Source: Victivallales bacterium
GTDB taxonomy: Bacteria; Verrucomicrobiota; Lentisphaeria; Oligosphaerales; Oligosphaeraceae
Reading direction: 5' to 3'
DNA: 13,298 nt
Assembly: GCA_017543165.1 (NCBI GenBank)
Contig: JAFYGL010000638.1
Coordinates: 1-13,298, forward strand
Position 1 is the stretch's first letter. Each line of letters opens with the position of its first letter. Of the stretch, positions 1 through 7,881 are shown piece after piece. The position numbers and the translations under genes are program-made. Under the pieces are notes generated by a model that had not been told where the DNA came from, did no database searches, and worked only from the letters and a program-made list of their open reading frames with translations.

Positions 1-687
1 AATGAATGGCGCAATGCCTCTTCCTGGCCCCCTGAAAATGCTGCAGAACAAAGGTTTTATCTGCATTCCGCTGGCAATGCTGGCAAAGATTTGAAGGACG
101 GTGTGCTGGATGGCAGCGTGCCAGGCAATGAAAAGGAAGACAAATACACCAGCAATCCCGCCAATCCCACTTTGTCCTGTGGAGGGAAATGCCAGCCTTT
201 GGGATGCTACGACAGGTCAGACGATGAAAAACGGGACGATGTTCTCACATATACAACAGCGCCTATGGACAATCCACTGGAAATTGCAGGTCAGGTTAAA
301 TTGCATTTCTTTGCCTCCGCAAGCACGCCAGACACTGATTTCTGCGCAATACTGACAATGCTGACGCCTGATGGCCGCTCAATGTTCCTTACGGCTGGGT
401 GCGTAAGGGCCCGTTTCAGGAACAGCCTTGACAATCCTTCATTGATTGTGCCTGGCGAGATATATGAATACGAACTTGACCTTTCGCATATCGCCGTCAC
501 CATCAAGCCAGGCCATGCCCTGCGTCTTGAATTATGCGGGCAGTATTATCCCACGTGGAACCGAAATCCCAACACTGGCAATTCTTTCCTCACGGATACT
601 GAATTGAAGATTTCCCTCCACAGCATATTTCATGACGCAATGCACCAGAGCTACCTTGAATTGCCAGTGGCATTATTGTCCAACTGA
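1..687 (+). CDS. CocE/NonD-family hydrolase, C-terminal part (5' partial)
   Basis: The reading frame is open from base 1 to a TGA at 685-687, giving 228 residues of a gene that begins upstream of the window. Seen: an opening segment NEWRNASSWPPENA followed by RFYLHSAG, and a closing part with SHIAVTIKPGHALRLELCG, then TWNRNPNTG and LELPV near the end. This pattern matches the C-terminal jelly-roll beta-sandwich of CocE/NonD serine hydrolases and X-Pro dipeptidyl peptidases (PF08530). Family members cleave esters or acylated peptides with a Ser-Asp-His triad in an alpha/beta-hydrolase domain, which lies before this region, so no catalytic residue is visible and activity cannot be judged. The substrate is unknown. 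The 3' end overlaps the last codons of the convergent AraC-type gene by 37 bases. Family assignment is fairly sure; substrate is not. Confidence 0.85.
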   Translation, partial: NEWRNASSWPPENAAEQRFYLHSAGNAGKDLKDGVLDGSVPGNEKEDKYTSNPANPTLSCGGKCQPLGCYDRSDDEKRDDVLTYTTAPMDNPLEIAGQVKLHFFASASTPDTDFCAILTMLTPDGRSMFLTAGCVRARFRNSLDNPSLIVPGEIYEYELDLSHIAVTIKPGHALRLELCGQYYPTWNRNPNTGNSFLTDTELKISLHSIFHDAMHQSYLELPVALLSN

Positions 688-1520
688 AAGAAATGCGCTG
701 GTGAATCGTGGAAGAATGAGCGAAACACCTTGCAGAAGTAGCTTGGATCCTGGAAACCGCATGCGGCAGCTGTTTCCTTGACTGAAGCGTTGTCATTTTG
801 AAGCATGCGCAATGCGGTTCTCATGCGCAGTTCCATCAGATAAGTATGGGGGGCCTTCCCTGTCTTGCCTCGGAAAAAGCGGCAGAAATGGCTGCGGCTT
901 AGCTTGGCTGTATTTGCCATGTCCTGTATTGATATGGGCTCCGCCAGATGCTTGAGGCAGAAATTGTGTATTTGCACTATCGTGGCATTTTGCTGCAACG
1001 TGTCATTGGTCTGGTTTGTGCTTGCAAGCTCCATAAAGAAACGATAGCTCTTCGCGCTTAGCTCCGCTGGATTCGTAATGTCATTCTCCGTGCCGCTGAG
1101 CAGGAAATGCTCGGCGGCGGCAACAGCGGCTGGCGATGCAAAAACAGTGGATACTGGCGAATGTTTGCGCCTAAGCTCCTTTGCCAGGCGCATCGCCTCG
1201 TCCCCGCCAAACCCCATGTAGAGAAACTGCCAGTGACCTGCTTCTGGTGAAAGGTAGTACCTATGCTTGTCTGGAATAGTAAGCAAAAATGCGCTTCCTG
1301 GCGGCACTTGAAATACTCCTTCCTCGCATTCCACAATTCCGCAACCCGAAATGGTGTATTGCCAGATTGCGAATTCTATGCCACCGCGCTTCATCCCGTC
1401 GTGATAATAGTCGTTGCTGCTTGTGCTCTGATGCCCCGCCCAGCGTAGCATTATATTCAGTGGCACGTCTGATTGCAGTGGAACAAATGCTTTCTGCCTG
1501 TCAAAATCCCTGATATTCAT
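651..1520 (-). CDS. AraC/XylS-family transcriptional regulator
   Basis: A 289-residue protein of normal length for a two-domain AraC-type regulator. Residues about 45-120 look like the N-terminal cupin-type effector-binding domain, with VPPGSAFLLTIPDKHRYYL typical of its beta-barrel. Residues 181-279 form the DNA-binding domain with two helix-turn-helix units: ISIQDMANTAKLSRSHFCRFF and VKETAAACGFQDPSYFCKVF; the second carries the AraC signature with GFQDPSYF. The ATG at 1518-1520 is preceded by AAGG about 8 bases upstream, supporting this start. Family members usually bind a sugar or related small molecule and activate nearby catabolic genes. The target is unknown; neighbours are a convergent CocE-like hydrolase and, divergently across 375 bases, an ATPase gene of different character. 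The product name is secure, the effector is not. Confidence 0.92.
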   Translation of the reverse strand: MNIRDFDRQKAFVPLQSDVPLNIMLRWAGHQSTSSNDYYHDGMKRGGIEFAIWQYTISGCGIVECEEGVFQVPPGSAFLLTIPDKHRYYLSPEAGHWQFLYMGFGGDEAMRLAKELRRKHSPVSTVFASPAAVAAAEHFLLSGTENDITNPAELSAKSYRFFMELASTNQTNDTLQQNATIVQIHNFCLKHLAEPISIQDMANTAKLSRSHFCRFFRGKTGKAPHTYLMELRMRTALRMLQNDNASVKETAAACGFQDPSYFCKVFRSFFHDSPAHFFQLDNNATGNSR

Positions 1521-1723
1521 ATCCCAACCTTAATTGAACGTTATGGGTAATTTAGTCTCTGAAAAACAATGTTCAAATTTGCAGCATCATGCGACTGCAG
1601 CGAATAATCTAATTCCGATAAATATCCAGACCTTTCAGACGAGCCAATGTCCTTTCACTTTACGCCACACCACCACGAGACATTGACCTTGAATATTTAG
1701 TGGTAGTCTCTAAGAACACACAA

Positions 1724-1768
1724 AAACTCTGCGGAATCTATGTTTTTCAATGACTTTCCGCAGAGTTT
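1724..1768. repeat. Inverted repeat unit 1 (13-bp arms, 19-base loop)
   Basis: Left arm AAACTCTGCGGAA at 1724-1736 and right arm TTCCGCAGAGTTT at 1756-1768 are perfect reverse complements around a 19-base loop. Arm centres are 32 bp apart, about three helical turns. The same unit recurs 75 bp downstream. It may be a protein-binding site or a cruciform/hairpin; no T-run suitable for a plain intrinsic terminator follows on the plus strand. Confidence 0.9.
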
Positions 1769-1798
1769 GAAAAGGCATTTTACCTAGGATATACATTT

Positions 1799-1843
1799 AA
1801 ACTCTGCGGAATGTATTCTTTTTATTTGCTTTCCGCAGAGTTT
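1799..1843. repeat. Inverted repeat unit 2 (same arms, same loop length)
   Basis: Arms AAACTCTGCGGAA at 1799-1811 and TTCCGCAGAGTTT at 1831-1843 are identical to unit 1, again with a 19-base loop. The loop sequence differs from unit 1 except that both begin with T and end with CT. Conserved arms and loop length with a drifting loop suggest selection on the arms. The right arm falls between the -35 and -10 elements of the candidate promoter of the ATPase gene, which would suit a repressor site (inference). Confidence 0.9.
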
Positions 1844-1854
1844 TGTGTTATAGT
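1826..1854 (+). promoter_or_regulatory. Candidate sigma70-type promoter of the ATPase gene
   Basis: A -35-like TTGCTT (1826-1831), a 17-base spacer, and a -10-like TATAGT (1849-1854) preceded by TG one base upstream, an extended -10 arrangement. The -35 matches the consensus at only three bases, but the spacing and extended -10 are good. The spacer contains the right arm of inverted repeat unit 2. Position is suitable for a leader of about 35 bases before the ATG at 1896. Confidence 0.45.
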
Positions 1855-1882
1855 TCGGCATGTTTTGAAGATTACAATACTT

Positions 1883-1888
1883 AGAAGG
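1883..1888 (+). promoter_or_regulatory. Ribosome-binding site of the ATPase gene
   Basis: AGAAGG ends seven bases before the ATG at 1896. This is a reasonable Shine-Dalgarno match and fixes the ATPase start at that ATG, the first methionine in the frame. Confidence 0.7.
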
Positions 1889-1895
1889 TGAAACC

Positions 1896-3311
1896 ATGCT
1901 TATAGGTCGAGAAAAGGAAGTGGAAAAACTCATTGGGACGCTTTCAAGCGATGCCTCGGAGTTTATTGTGGTTTATGGTCGCCGCCGCGTCGGCAAGACC
2001 TATATGATACGGGAGGCCTTCAATGGTGACTTTGCATTCTACCATACAGGAATAGCCAATGCAGGACGCAAGGAGCAATTGGAACGCTTTGCCAAGTCCC
2101 TGCAAAGGCAAGGCTTCCAATTCAAAAATACCCCTCAAACTTGGTACGATGCCTTTGACACACTTGCCGCAGGGCTGGAAAAGGCGGGAAACGGGAAAAA
2201 AGTCATTTTCATTGACGAACTTCCCTGGATGGATTCCCAACGCTCCAATCTGATAAGCGCCCTTGAGACATTCTGGAATGCATGGGCATCGGCCCGCAAG
2301 GACATTGTGCTTGTAGTATGCGGCTCCGCTACTTCCTGGATGACAGACAAAATCATCAATGACAAAGGCGGCCTGCATAACCGATTGACGCATAGAATCA
2401 AACTGGAACCTTTCACTTTGGCGGAATGCGAGATGTTTGCCCAGGCCAAAGGGCTGATTGCCACACGGAGGCAGATACTGGAGTACTACATGGTGATGGG
2501 CGGCATACCCTACTACTGGAATTATCTGCAAAAGGATAGAAGCCCAGCACAAAACATCAATGCAATTTTCTTTGCGACGGATGGAGAATTGCGGGATGAA
2601 TACAAACACCTGTATGCCTCCCTCTTCAAAAAGCCGCAAATACATATAAACATCGTCTCGTCCCTGGGGCGAAAGAAGATAGGCATGTCCCGAAAAGAAT
2701 TGCTCAAGACAACGAATTCCTCCGACAATGGCGCATTCAGCAAGGCATTGTCAGAACTGGTGGAATGCGGTTTCGTCAGGCGCTACCGCATGCCAGGCAA
2801 AAAGGCGCATGACGCCCTCTACCAGTTAATAGACAACTTCACGCTTTTCCACTATAATTTTTTGGATGACCTTGATGAAAACGAAGGGATATCCTGGGAA
2901 GCCATGCAGAATCTGCCTGCTGTCAACGCATGGCGCGGCCTGTCCTTTGAGCGTGTCTGCATGGCGCACATTGAGCAAATCAAGCGCAAACTTGGCATTT
3001 CAGGCATTCTTACGCGGCAATATGCCTGGCGTTCCCACTCGGCCCAAAACAAGGATGACGTTCAGATAGACCTTTTGATTGAACGTTCAGATGATGCTGT
3101 AAACATCTGTGAAATGAAATATTCACCAGACAAATATGAAATATCAAAAGAAGAACACAGGAAAATGCTCCTGCGCCGCGACATGTTCATTGAGGAGCAG
3201 GGATTGCGCGGCGCCGCGTATTTGACCTTCATTACCACTTGCGGTGTTGTGCACAATGCCTATTGGAACGACATTCAATCAGAAGTTACATTGGATGATT
3301 TGTTTCAATAG
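1896..3311 (+). CDS. AAA+ ATPase of the ATPase_2/DUF234 type with C-terminal PD-(D/E)XK-like domain
   Basis: A 471-residue protein, a usual length for this family. Seen: Walker A GRRRVGKT at residues 28-35, Walker B VIFIDELPWM at 103-112, a sensor-like CGSATSWM at 142-149, then HNRLTHRIKLEPF at 161-173, the hallmark stretch of archaeal-type ATPases (PF01637). A helical/winged-helix-like middle follows. The C-terminal part (PF03008, DUF234) shows D392, then E406-M-K408 after a hydrophobic strand, a PD-(D/E)XK nuclease-type arrangement. Family knowledge: such single-gene ATPases are widespread, often multicopy, and poorly characterised; roles in defence or mobile elements are suspected. Here it lies 98 bases before a restriction-modification operon on the same strand and has its own promoter region with paired palindromes. 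Cytosolic, no membrane segments seen. The family call is secure; the role and any actual nuclease activity are inference. Confidence 0.9.
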   Translation: MLIGREKEVEKLIGTLSSDASEFIVVYGRRRVGKTYMIREAFNGDFAFYHTGIANAGRKEQLERFAKSLQRQGFQFKNTPQTWYDAFDTLAAGLEKAGNGKKVIFIDELPWMDSQRSNLISALETFWNAWASARKDIVLVVCGSATSWMTDKIINDKGGLHNRLTHRIKLEPFTLAECEMFAQAKGLIATRRQILEYYMVMGGIPYYWNYLQKDRSPAQNINAIFFATDGELRDEYKHLYASLFKKPQIHINIVSSLGRKKIGMSRKELLKTTNSSDNGAFSKALSELVECGFVRRYRMPGKKAHDALYQLIDNFTLFHYNFLDDLDENEGISWEAMQNLPAVNAWRGLSFERVCMAHIEQIKRKLGISGILTRQYAWRSHSAQNKDDVQIDLLIERSDDAVNICEMKYSPDKYEISKEEHRKMLLRRDMFIEEQGLRGAAYLTFITTCGVVHNAYWNDIQSEVTLDDLFQ

Positions 3312-3409
3312 GATGTAGTTGCCAGAAGCACTAAAAAAACTCGTGCCATTTGCATAAAATATGGTAACTCTTACATTATTCAAAGATTAAAAAACTGTAT
3401 GATTTTACG

Positions 3410-4831
3410 ATGAACAAAGAAGAAAATACCATGATAATAAGCAATGAAGCAGAAACTATTTCTAGACGCATTGTGCTTATCGGGACATATAAGGATAGGC
3501 AACTTGCAGAATGGCAAGGCTGGTACAACTATCCAATATCCAGCAAAGACCAAATCAATCCCAAAGACGTTGCAGAGATAAACGAGCTTTGGCTATTTCA
3601 AGGTGTAGAAGGCCAACAAACACTCAAGGCAGAATACATCGGCATAAAAACTCACGAGGAACTTGTTCGTGACTACGGGTATCCAACAAAAGACAAAGCC
3701 CATAATGGAAAATACATTCTTTTCAAGACTGAAATAGATTACAAGCTAAACGCAATGCCTGCCGAGAGTATAGACATGCTTATTATTCGCCTCTCTGATT
3801 TCAAGACAGCAAAAGGGCATTACAAAAAGCTAAAAGCCTTTCTTGCTTCACCCGAACGTGACAATAGTGACCTTATACCACTACTGCCAAAGATTATCTC
3901 CACGCTTCCCTCTGATAAACTGTGCGTATGTGAAACAGCCGTGCAACTAGAATTAGGTTTTCTAAATGTATTAAAACCAATAGTTGAAACAAATGTCCAA
4001 TATAACCTGCTTCCAGTAGCAGAACCCAAAATCACCAGAGAACTGCCCATGTCTCCATTATCCATTGATGACATTAGGGATAGTATTTTCCAGGCAGATT
4101 GCCTCCAAGTGCTGCCATTTTTCCCCACAGGCTCAATAGACATGGTCTTGTGTGATCTACCTTATGGCACAACACAGAATAAATGGGATTCAGTCATAAA
4201 TCTTGAAACACTGTGGACAGAATATGAACGTATTCTCAAACCAGGAGGAGCTGTTGTCCTTACCTCCCAAGGACTTTTTACTGCAAAACTTATACTAAGC
4301 AAACCAGATTGGTTCAAATATAAACTAGTGTGGGTAAAGTCAAAACCAACAAACTTCCTCAATGCCAAAGTACAACCCCTGCGCAAACATGAGGATGTAT
4401 GCATATTCTACTCACGGCATTCCACATATAACCCCGTAATGGGAGAAGGCGAACCATACGATAAAGGTGTCAGAAAAAATCAACTTTCAGGCTCGTATGG
4501 TGATTTTCATCCAGTTCGCGTCCAAAGCGATGGAAAAAGATACCCGACTGATGTGATATATTTCAAAACAGCTGAAAGCGAAGGCGAAGTTTGGCATCCC
4601 ACACAAAAACCTGTCGAGCTAGGTCGCTATCTGGTAAAAACATTCTCCAATCCAGGCGATCTGGTGCTGGACAATGCATTTGGAAGTGGTAGTTTTCTTT
4701 TGGCTGCCGCACTTGAAAACAGACATTTCGTTGGAATAGAGAAAAACGAAAGTGTTGCCCGATTCAAAGACAAGATGATAGACTATATAGAAGTTGCAGC
4801 ATCGCGCCTGAGTCATATTTTTTCCCCATAA
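3410..4831 (+). CDS. Beta-class DNA methyltransferase (probably N6-adenine) with unidentified N-terminal domain
   Basis: A 473-residue protein. The C-terminal half is an N6_N4 methyltransferase (PF01555): catalytic motif IV as DLPYG at residues 249-253 (DPPY is commoner), motif X HPTQKP at 396-401, and AdoMet-binding motif I as VLDNAFGSGS near 419-428. Motif IV before X and I marks the beta class. It transfers a methyl group from S-adenosylmethionine to a DNA base, most likely adenine given the DxPY form. Residues 1 to about 225 lie outside this domain; they include IVLIGTYKDRQLAEW, WYNYPIS and NGKYILFKT and I do not recognise them. The start is uncertain: neither the ATG at 3410 nor the one at 3431 has a strong Shine-Dalgarno, although the second follows a purine run. 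A weak promoter-like pair (TTGCAT 3350-3355, TACATT 3372-3377) lies upstream. Nine bases separate it from the next gene, so the two form an operon and presumably one restriction-modification system. Confidence 0.88.
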   Translation: MNKEENTMIISNEAETISRRIVLIGTYKDRQLAEWQGWYNYPISSKDQINPKDVAEINELWLFQGVEGQQTLKAEYIGIKTHEELVRDYGYPTKDKAHNGKYILFKTEIDYKLNAMPAESIDMLIIRLSDFKTAKGHYKKLKAFLASPERDNSDLIPLLPKIISTLPSDKLCVCETAVQLELGFLNVLKPIVETNVQYNLLPVAEPKITRELPMSPLSIDDIRDSIFQADCLQVLPFFPTGSIDMVLCDLPYGTTQNKWDSVINLETLWTEYERILKPGGAVVLTSQGLFTAKLILSKPDWFKYKLVWVKSKPTNFLNAKVQPLRKHEDVCIFYSRHSTYNPVMGEGEPYDKGVRKNQLSGSYGDFHPVRVQSDGKRYPTDVIYFKTAESEGEVWHPTQKPVELGRYLVKTFSNPGDLVLDNAFGSGSFLLAAALENRHFVGIEKNESVARFKDKMIDYIEVAASRLSHIFSP

Positions 4832-4840
4832 GCAAACATC

Positions 4841-7648
4841 ATGAATAATACAAAAGACCTGATTTTCAATGAAAGAGCCTGGGCTATCCAAATCATATCA
4901 GAAATCAACAAGATAGTCTCCGATAAATCCGTAAATTATGCCATAAAAAGCGCAGGAGGAGAATTTGGCACAGCCAGTCCTTCCTCAACTGTTCTTTTCC
5001 CCGATGTAATACTATTCGGCGACGCTCGTGAAAATCTGATAATTCAAGGTTGGGAACTTAAAACCCCAGAAACCGACATTGGCGATGTGCGCCTTCTGGA
5101 AAATGCAAAGGAAAAAGCCCACAGGATGAAAACAACATCATTTGTCGTATGGAACGGCAGAATTGCAATTCTTTATGTCAATGACGCTGTAAAAGGCTGG
5201 CAAGAATTCCACAGGTGGACAGATCATGAAATTTCATCACGGGAAGAACTCAGCAAGAAGCCAGAAATATGGAAAAACACTCTGCGTTCAATTCTCGCAA
5301 AAATAAATGAACTAATGGCAATGGGGCCGATATTGAGGAAGGTAAAAAGCACATCCGCGCAACTTGACTTCCTAATCCAATGCGTCTTATGCACAATACA
5401 AGCCCCAATTGAGGAATATCTGCAAGCGCAATACATGCATGACAAAATTTTCAGAGCTTCCATAGACGAATGGTGGACACAGGTAAAAGACGAGCACCCA
5501 AATCTAAAATCCATGCAGGATAATGCAGCAATTATAGTAAAGTCTTTGGAAATCGCATATCATTGGTCATTCAGAATCTTATTTATACATTACATGAAGA
5601 TATATGAGCAAGAGGCCTGGAAAATATCTGCTTTCACCCCTGCTTCAACACCTCAAGATTTCGATGATTTTTGCGAAATGCTTTCCTCTAAACACGATTT
5701 TGCTCTTATACTACGCCCACGTCCTGATTTTCCCCCCATAACAGAGGCAATATGGAAAGAGCTGGCAACATTCAACGAGTTGCTTTCATCCATTAGCATC
5801 TCATCCCTCTCACAGCAAGAACTGCACAACATAGTTCAACAACTACAGGACAAGGAGCGCATGAAGGCACTGGGACAGTTCCCGACACCAAAGAAACTAG
5901 CAGACCTGCTCGCACGTCTGACATTGAATGATGCAGAGAATGACACTGTGCTTGATCCTTGCTGCGGAACGGGCACATTGCCAAGGGCAATAATTGATGA
6001 ACGGCGGCGCCTTGGGGTATCAGAAGAACTCTGCTATCGTAACACGTGGGCTGGCGACAGATTTAGAGGCCCCCTGCAATTTGCCACTCTTGCGCTTTCA
6101 TCAAGCAACAACATAAATGAAATCATCCATATATTCCAAAAAGATGCCTTGACCTTGAATACAGGAGACAAACTTTCATTCTGCGATCCCCGAACTGGCA
6201 ATACCATCCAAGAAATGTTGCCACCATTCAATGCAATAGTTGTCAATCCTCCTTTCATCAGATTTGAACATTGGAGAAACAATTATCTTGATGATAACAA
6301 TATGGTTTTATCAGCTCTTCAATTGGCTAAAAATTCAAAGGCAGATTTTCTTGTCCCCATCGTCCTTCACATATCAAAGCTCATTGTTCCAGGTGGAATG
6401 CTTGGAGTACTCCTGCCCAATGCCTGGATGGGAGCTGACTGGGCGCGATCCTTCAGAGAAGAACTTGCAAGAGAATTCAATTTCGAGTATGTAATTGGAA
6501 GTCTAAACGGTAGATGGTTTGATAATGCAAAAGTAGTCACGAATCTTGTCATACTGCGAAAGCGTCTTAAGCAGGCCTCCTCAAAGCCTTGCGTGTTTGA
6601 CAACACAATTACATTTGCCTTGACTAAAAAACGATTGCATGAGTGGAATGATGATTATCTTAAACGCACTGTATCAACTATTATTGCAAACGCGCAAGAT
6701 GTCAATTCAGATGACTTATCGGTTAAGCGCCAATCTGAAGCAATTGTATCATTGGTCAATGAACTGGGATTAGCATGGACTGCCTGTTTTGCAAATTTGG
6801 AATGGCTTGTCAAACTTCGTTCCAAATTGACTCCCGTAAACTCATTATTCACAATTGCACGTGGGGAACGCCGCGGCTGGGACAATATGTTTTATCCACA
6901 AAATGAAGAGGCCTCCTCCATAGAAAAGGAATTTCTGGCACCAGTTGTCAAGACAGCAGCCACTGTTCAATCTATGATTGCAACAGCTGATGGCCTTGCT
7001 TTCTGTTGCGACAAGTCAATAAATGAACTACAACAAAATAATTGTACAGGCGCACTGGCGTGGATTGAACGTTTCAGCAAAGAAGTCAATGGCACAGGAA
7101 AGCCATTGCCTAAAGTATTGGCACGCCACGGTGTTCAATGGTATGAAATGAGTTCTTCCACAAAAGCAGATATCGCTGTTTCAATGAACCCAGGTGAAAG
7201 ATTGTTCTTTATGCGGATGAAAGAACCAACTTTCGTAAACCAACGCCTGATTCGCCTATCCAAAAATGCACCGTCAGTAGATGTGGAACTATGCCATGCG
7301 TTACTTTCATCATTGGTGGGCTGTTTTTTCCAGGAAGCATACGGTTTTGGACGTGGGGAAGGTGCACTTGACCTTAATGCCACAAAACTAAAAAACAATC
7401 TTCAAATGCTCAACCCGAATATCCTTTCAAACAACACTGTTCTAACCATAAAAAATGCTTTCTCAAAAATTGCTGCAAGGCCAGTTAAGCAATTTGAAGA
7501 AGAATGCAAAAGTGCAGATAGACTCGCATTTGAACGCACAGTATTGAAAGCGTATGAATGTGAAGAGCTCCTCGAACCTATTCTCCATTCAACCCTTTTA
7601 CTGTATAAACTCCGTCAAGCCTCAACACATGAAAAAAGTGTCGAATAA
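4841..7648 (+). CDS. Type IIG-like restriction-modification enzyme: PD-(D/E)XK nuclease fused to gamma-class adenine methyltransferase
   Basis: A 935-residue single-chain enzyme. Residues 1 to about 120 carry a PD-(D/E)XK nuclease pattern: PD at 54-55 (D55), then E72-L-K74 in a strand ending WELK. About 175-330 looks helical and linking. The methyltransferase core has GQFPTP at 345-350 (motif X-like), motif I DPCCGTGT at 372-379, GDRF soon after, and catalytic motif IV NPPF at 469-472. Motif I before IV plus NPPF marks a gamma-class N6-adenine enzyme of the Eco57I/N6_Mtase type. From about residue 675 (GERRGWDNMF) to 900 lies a probable target-recognition region, closing with GRGEGALDLNATKLKN. 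The expected role is cutting unmodified foreign DNA at a set distance from its site while methylating one strand of that site. The upstream beta-class enzyme would protect the other strand (inference). The start has no clear Shine-Dalgarno; translational coupling to the preceding gene is likely. All key residues appear intact. Confidence 0.87.
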   Translation: MNNTKDLIFNERAWAIQIISEINKIVSDKSVNYAIKSAGGEFGTASPSSTVLFPDVILFGDARENLIIQGWELKTPETDIGDVRLLENAKEKAHRMKTTSFVVWNGRIAILYVNDAVKGWQEFHRWTDHEISSREELSKKPEIWKNTLRSILAKINELMAMGPILRKVKSTSAQLDFLIQCVLCTIQAPIEEYLQAQYMHDKIFRASIDEWWTQVKDEHPNLKSMQDNAAIIVKSLEIAYHWSFRILFIHYMKIYEQEAWKISAFTPASTPQDFDDFCEMLSSKHDFALILRPRPDFPPITEAIWKELATFNELLSSISISSLSQQELHNIVQQLQDKERMKALGQFPTPKKLADLLARLTLNDAENDTVLDPCCGTGTLPRAIIDERRRLGVSEELCYRNTWAGDRFRGPLQFATLALSSSNNINEIIHIFQKDALTLNTGDKLSFCDPRTGNTIQEMLPPFNAIVVNPPFIRFEHWRNNYLDDNNMVLSALQLAKNSKADFLVPIVLHISKLIVPGGMLGVLLPNAWMGADWARSFREELAREFNFEYVIGSLNGRWFDNAKVVTNLVILRKRLKQASSKPCVFDNTITFALTKKRLHEWNDDYLKRTVSTIIANAQDVNSDDLSVKRQSEAIVSLVNELGLAWTACFANLEWLVKLRSKLTPVNSLFTIARGERRGWDNMFYPQNEEASSIEKEFLAPVVKTAATVQSMIATADGLAFCCDKSINELQQNNCTGALAWIERFSKEVNGTGKPLPKVLARHGVQWYEMSSSTKADIAVSMNPGERLFFMRMKEPTFVNQRLIRLSKNAPSVDVELCHALLSSLVGCFFQEAYGFGRGEGALDLNATKLKNNLQMLNPNILSNNTVLTIKNAFSKIAARPVKQFEEECKSADRLAFERTVLKAYECEELLEPILHSTLLLYKLRQASTHEKSVE

Positions 7649-7728
7649 CCTCCAAAAGGTATGCTCTCTTCTTGGGACAAAGCATTGCATAAAAATGTCC
7701 ACATCTGCAATTGAATAAAAAAGACTAT

Positions 7729-7775
7729 GGGCTGTAAACTGTTAGGCACGTGTTAGCAAAAAGCATTTGCAGCCC
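7729..7775 (-). terminator. Candidate intrinsic terminator for the minus-strand barrel-protein gene
   Basis: Arms GGGCTGTAAA (7729-7738) and TTTGCAGCCC (7766-7775) pair over ten positions with one G-U wobble in RNA. Read on the minus strand, the hairpin follows the gene that ends at 7882 and is followed, about six bases on, by a run of six T (complement of 7717-7722). The 27-base loop is long and includes the palindrome CACGTG, so folding is less certain. Little T-run is seen on the plus side, so use for the restriction operon is doubtful. Confidence 0.45.
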
Positions 7776-7881
7776 CCCCTACCAGCAACTTTTGCCACAG
7801 ACACTCAACGTCCTTATTATCAACGGTCCACTATCTAATTGCACATGTAGAAAAATAAGGCAACTCTAAAGTCCTTGCCCC

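Larger units (their letters stand above)
1521..1895. other. 375-base non-coding region between divergent genes
   Basis: No convincing coding sequence is visible on either strand. The left 200 bases, next to the AraC-type gene, show nothing I can name beyond a weak minus-strand promoter-like pair (TTGAAC, 17 bases, then AAATTA) upstream of the regulator. The right 170 bases are AT-rich and hold two copies of a paired inverted repeat, a candidate extended -10 promoter and a ribosome-binding site, all on the side of the ATPase gene. Confidence 0.6.

Noticed and set aside
1724..1843. Possible CRISPR array
   Set aside because: The repeats are paired inverted arms with 19-base loops in only two units, not direct repeats with regular unique spacers, and no cas gene is present.
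7661..7714. Short plus-strand frame of 17 codons after the restriction operon
   Set aside because: The AGG is only one base from the ATG, the peptide has no recognisable feature, and it is as short as chance frames in this region.
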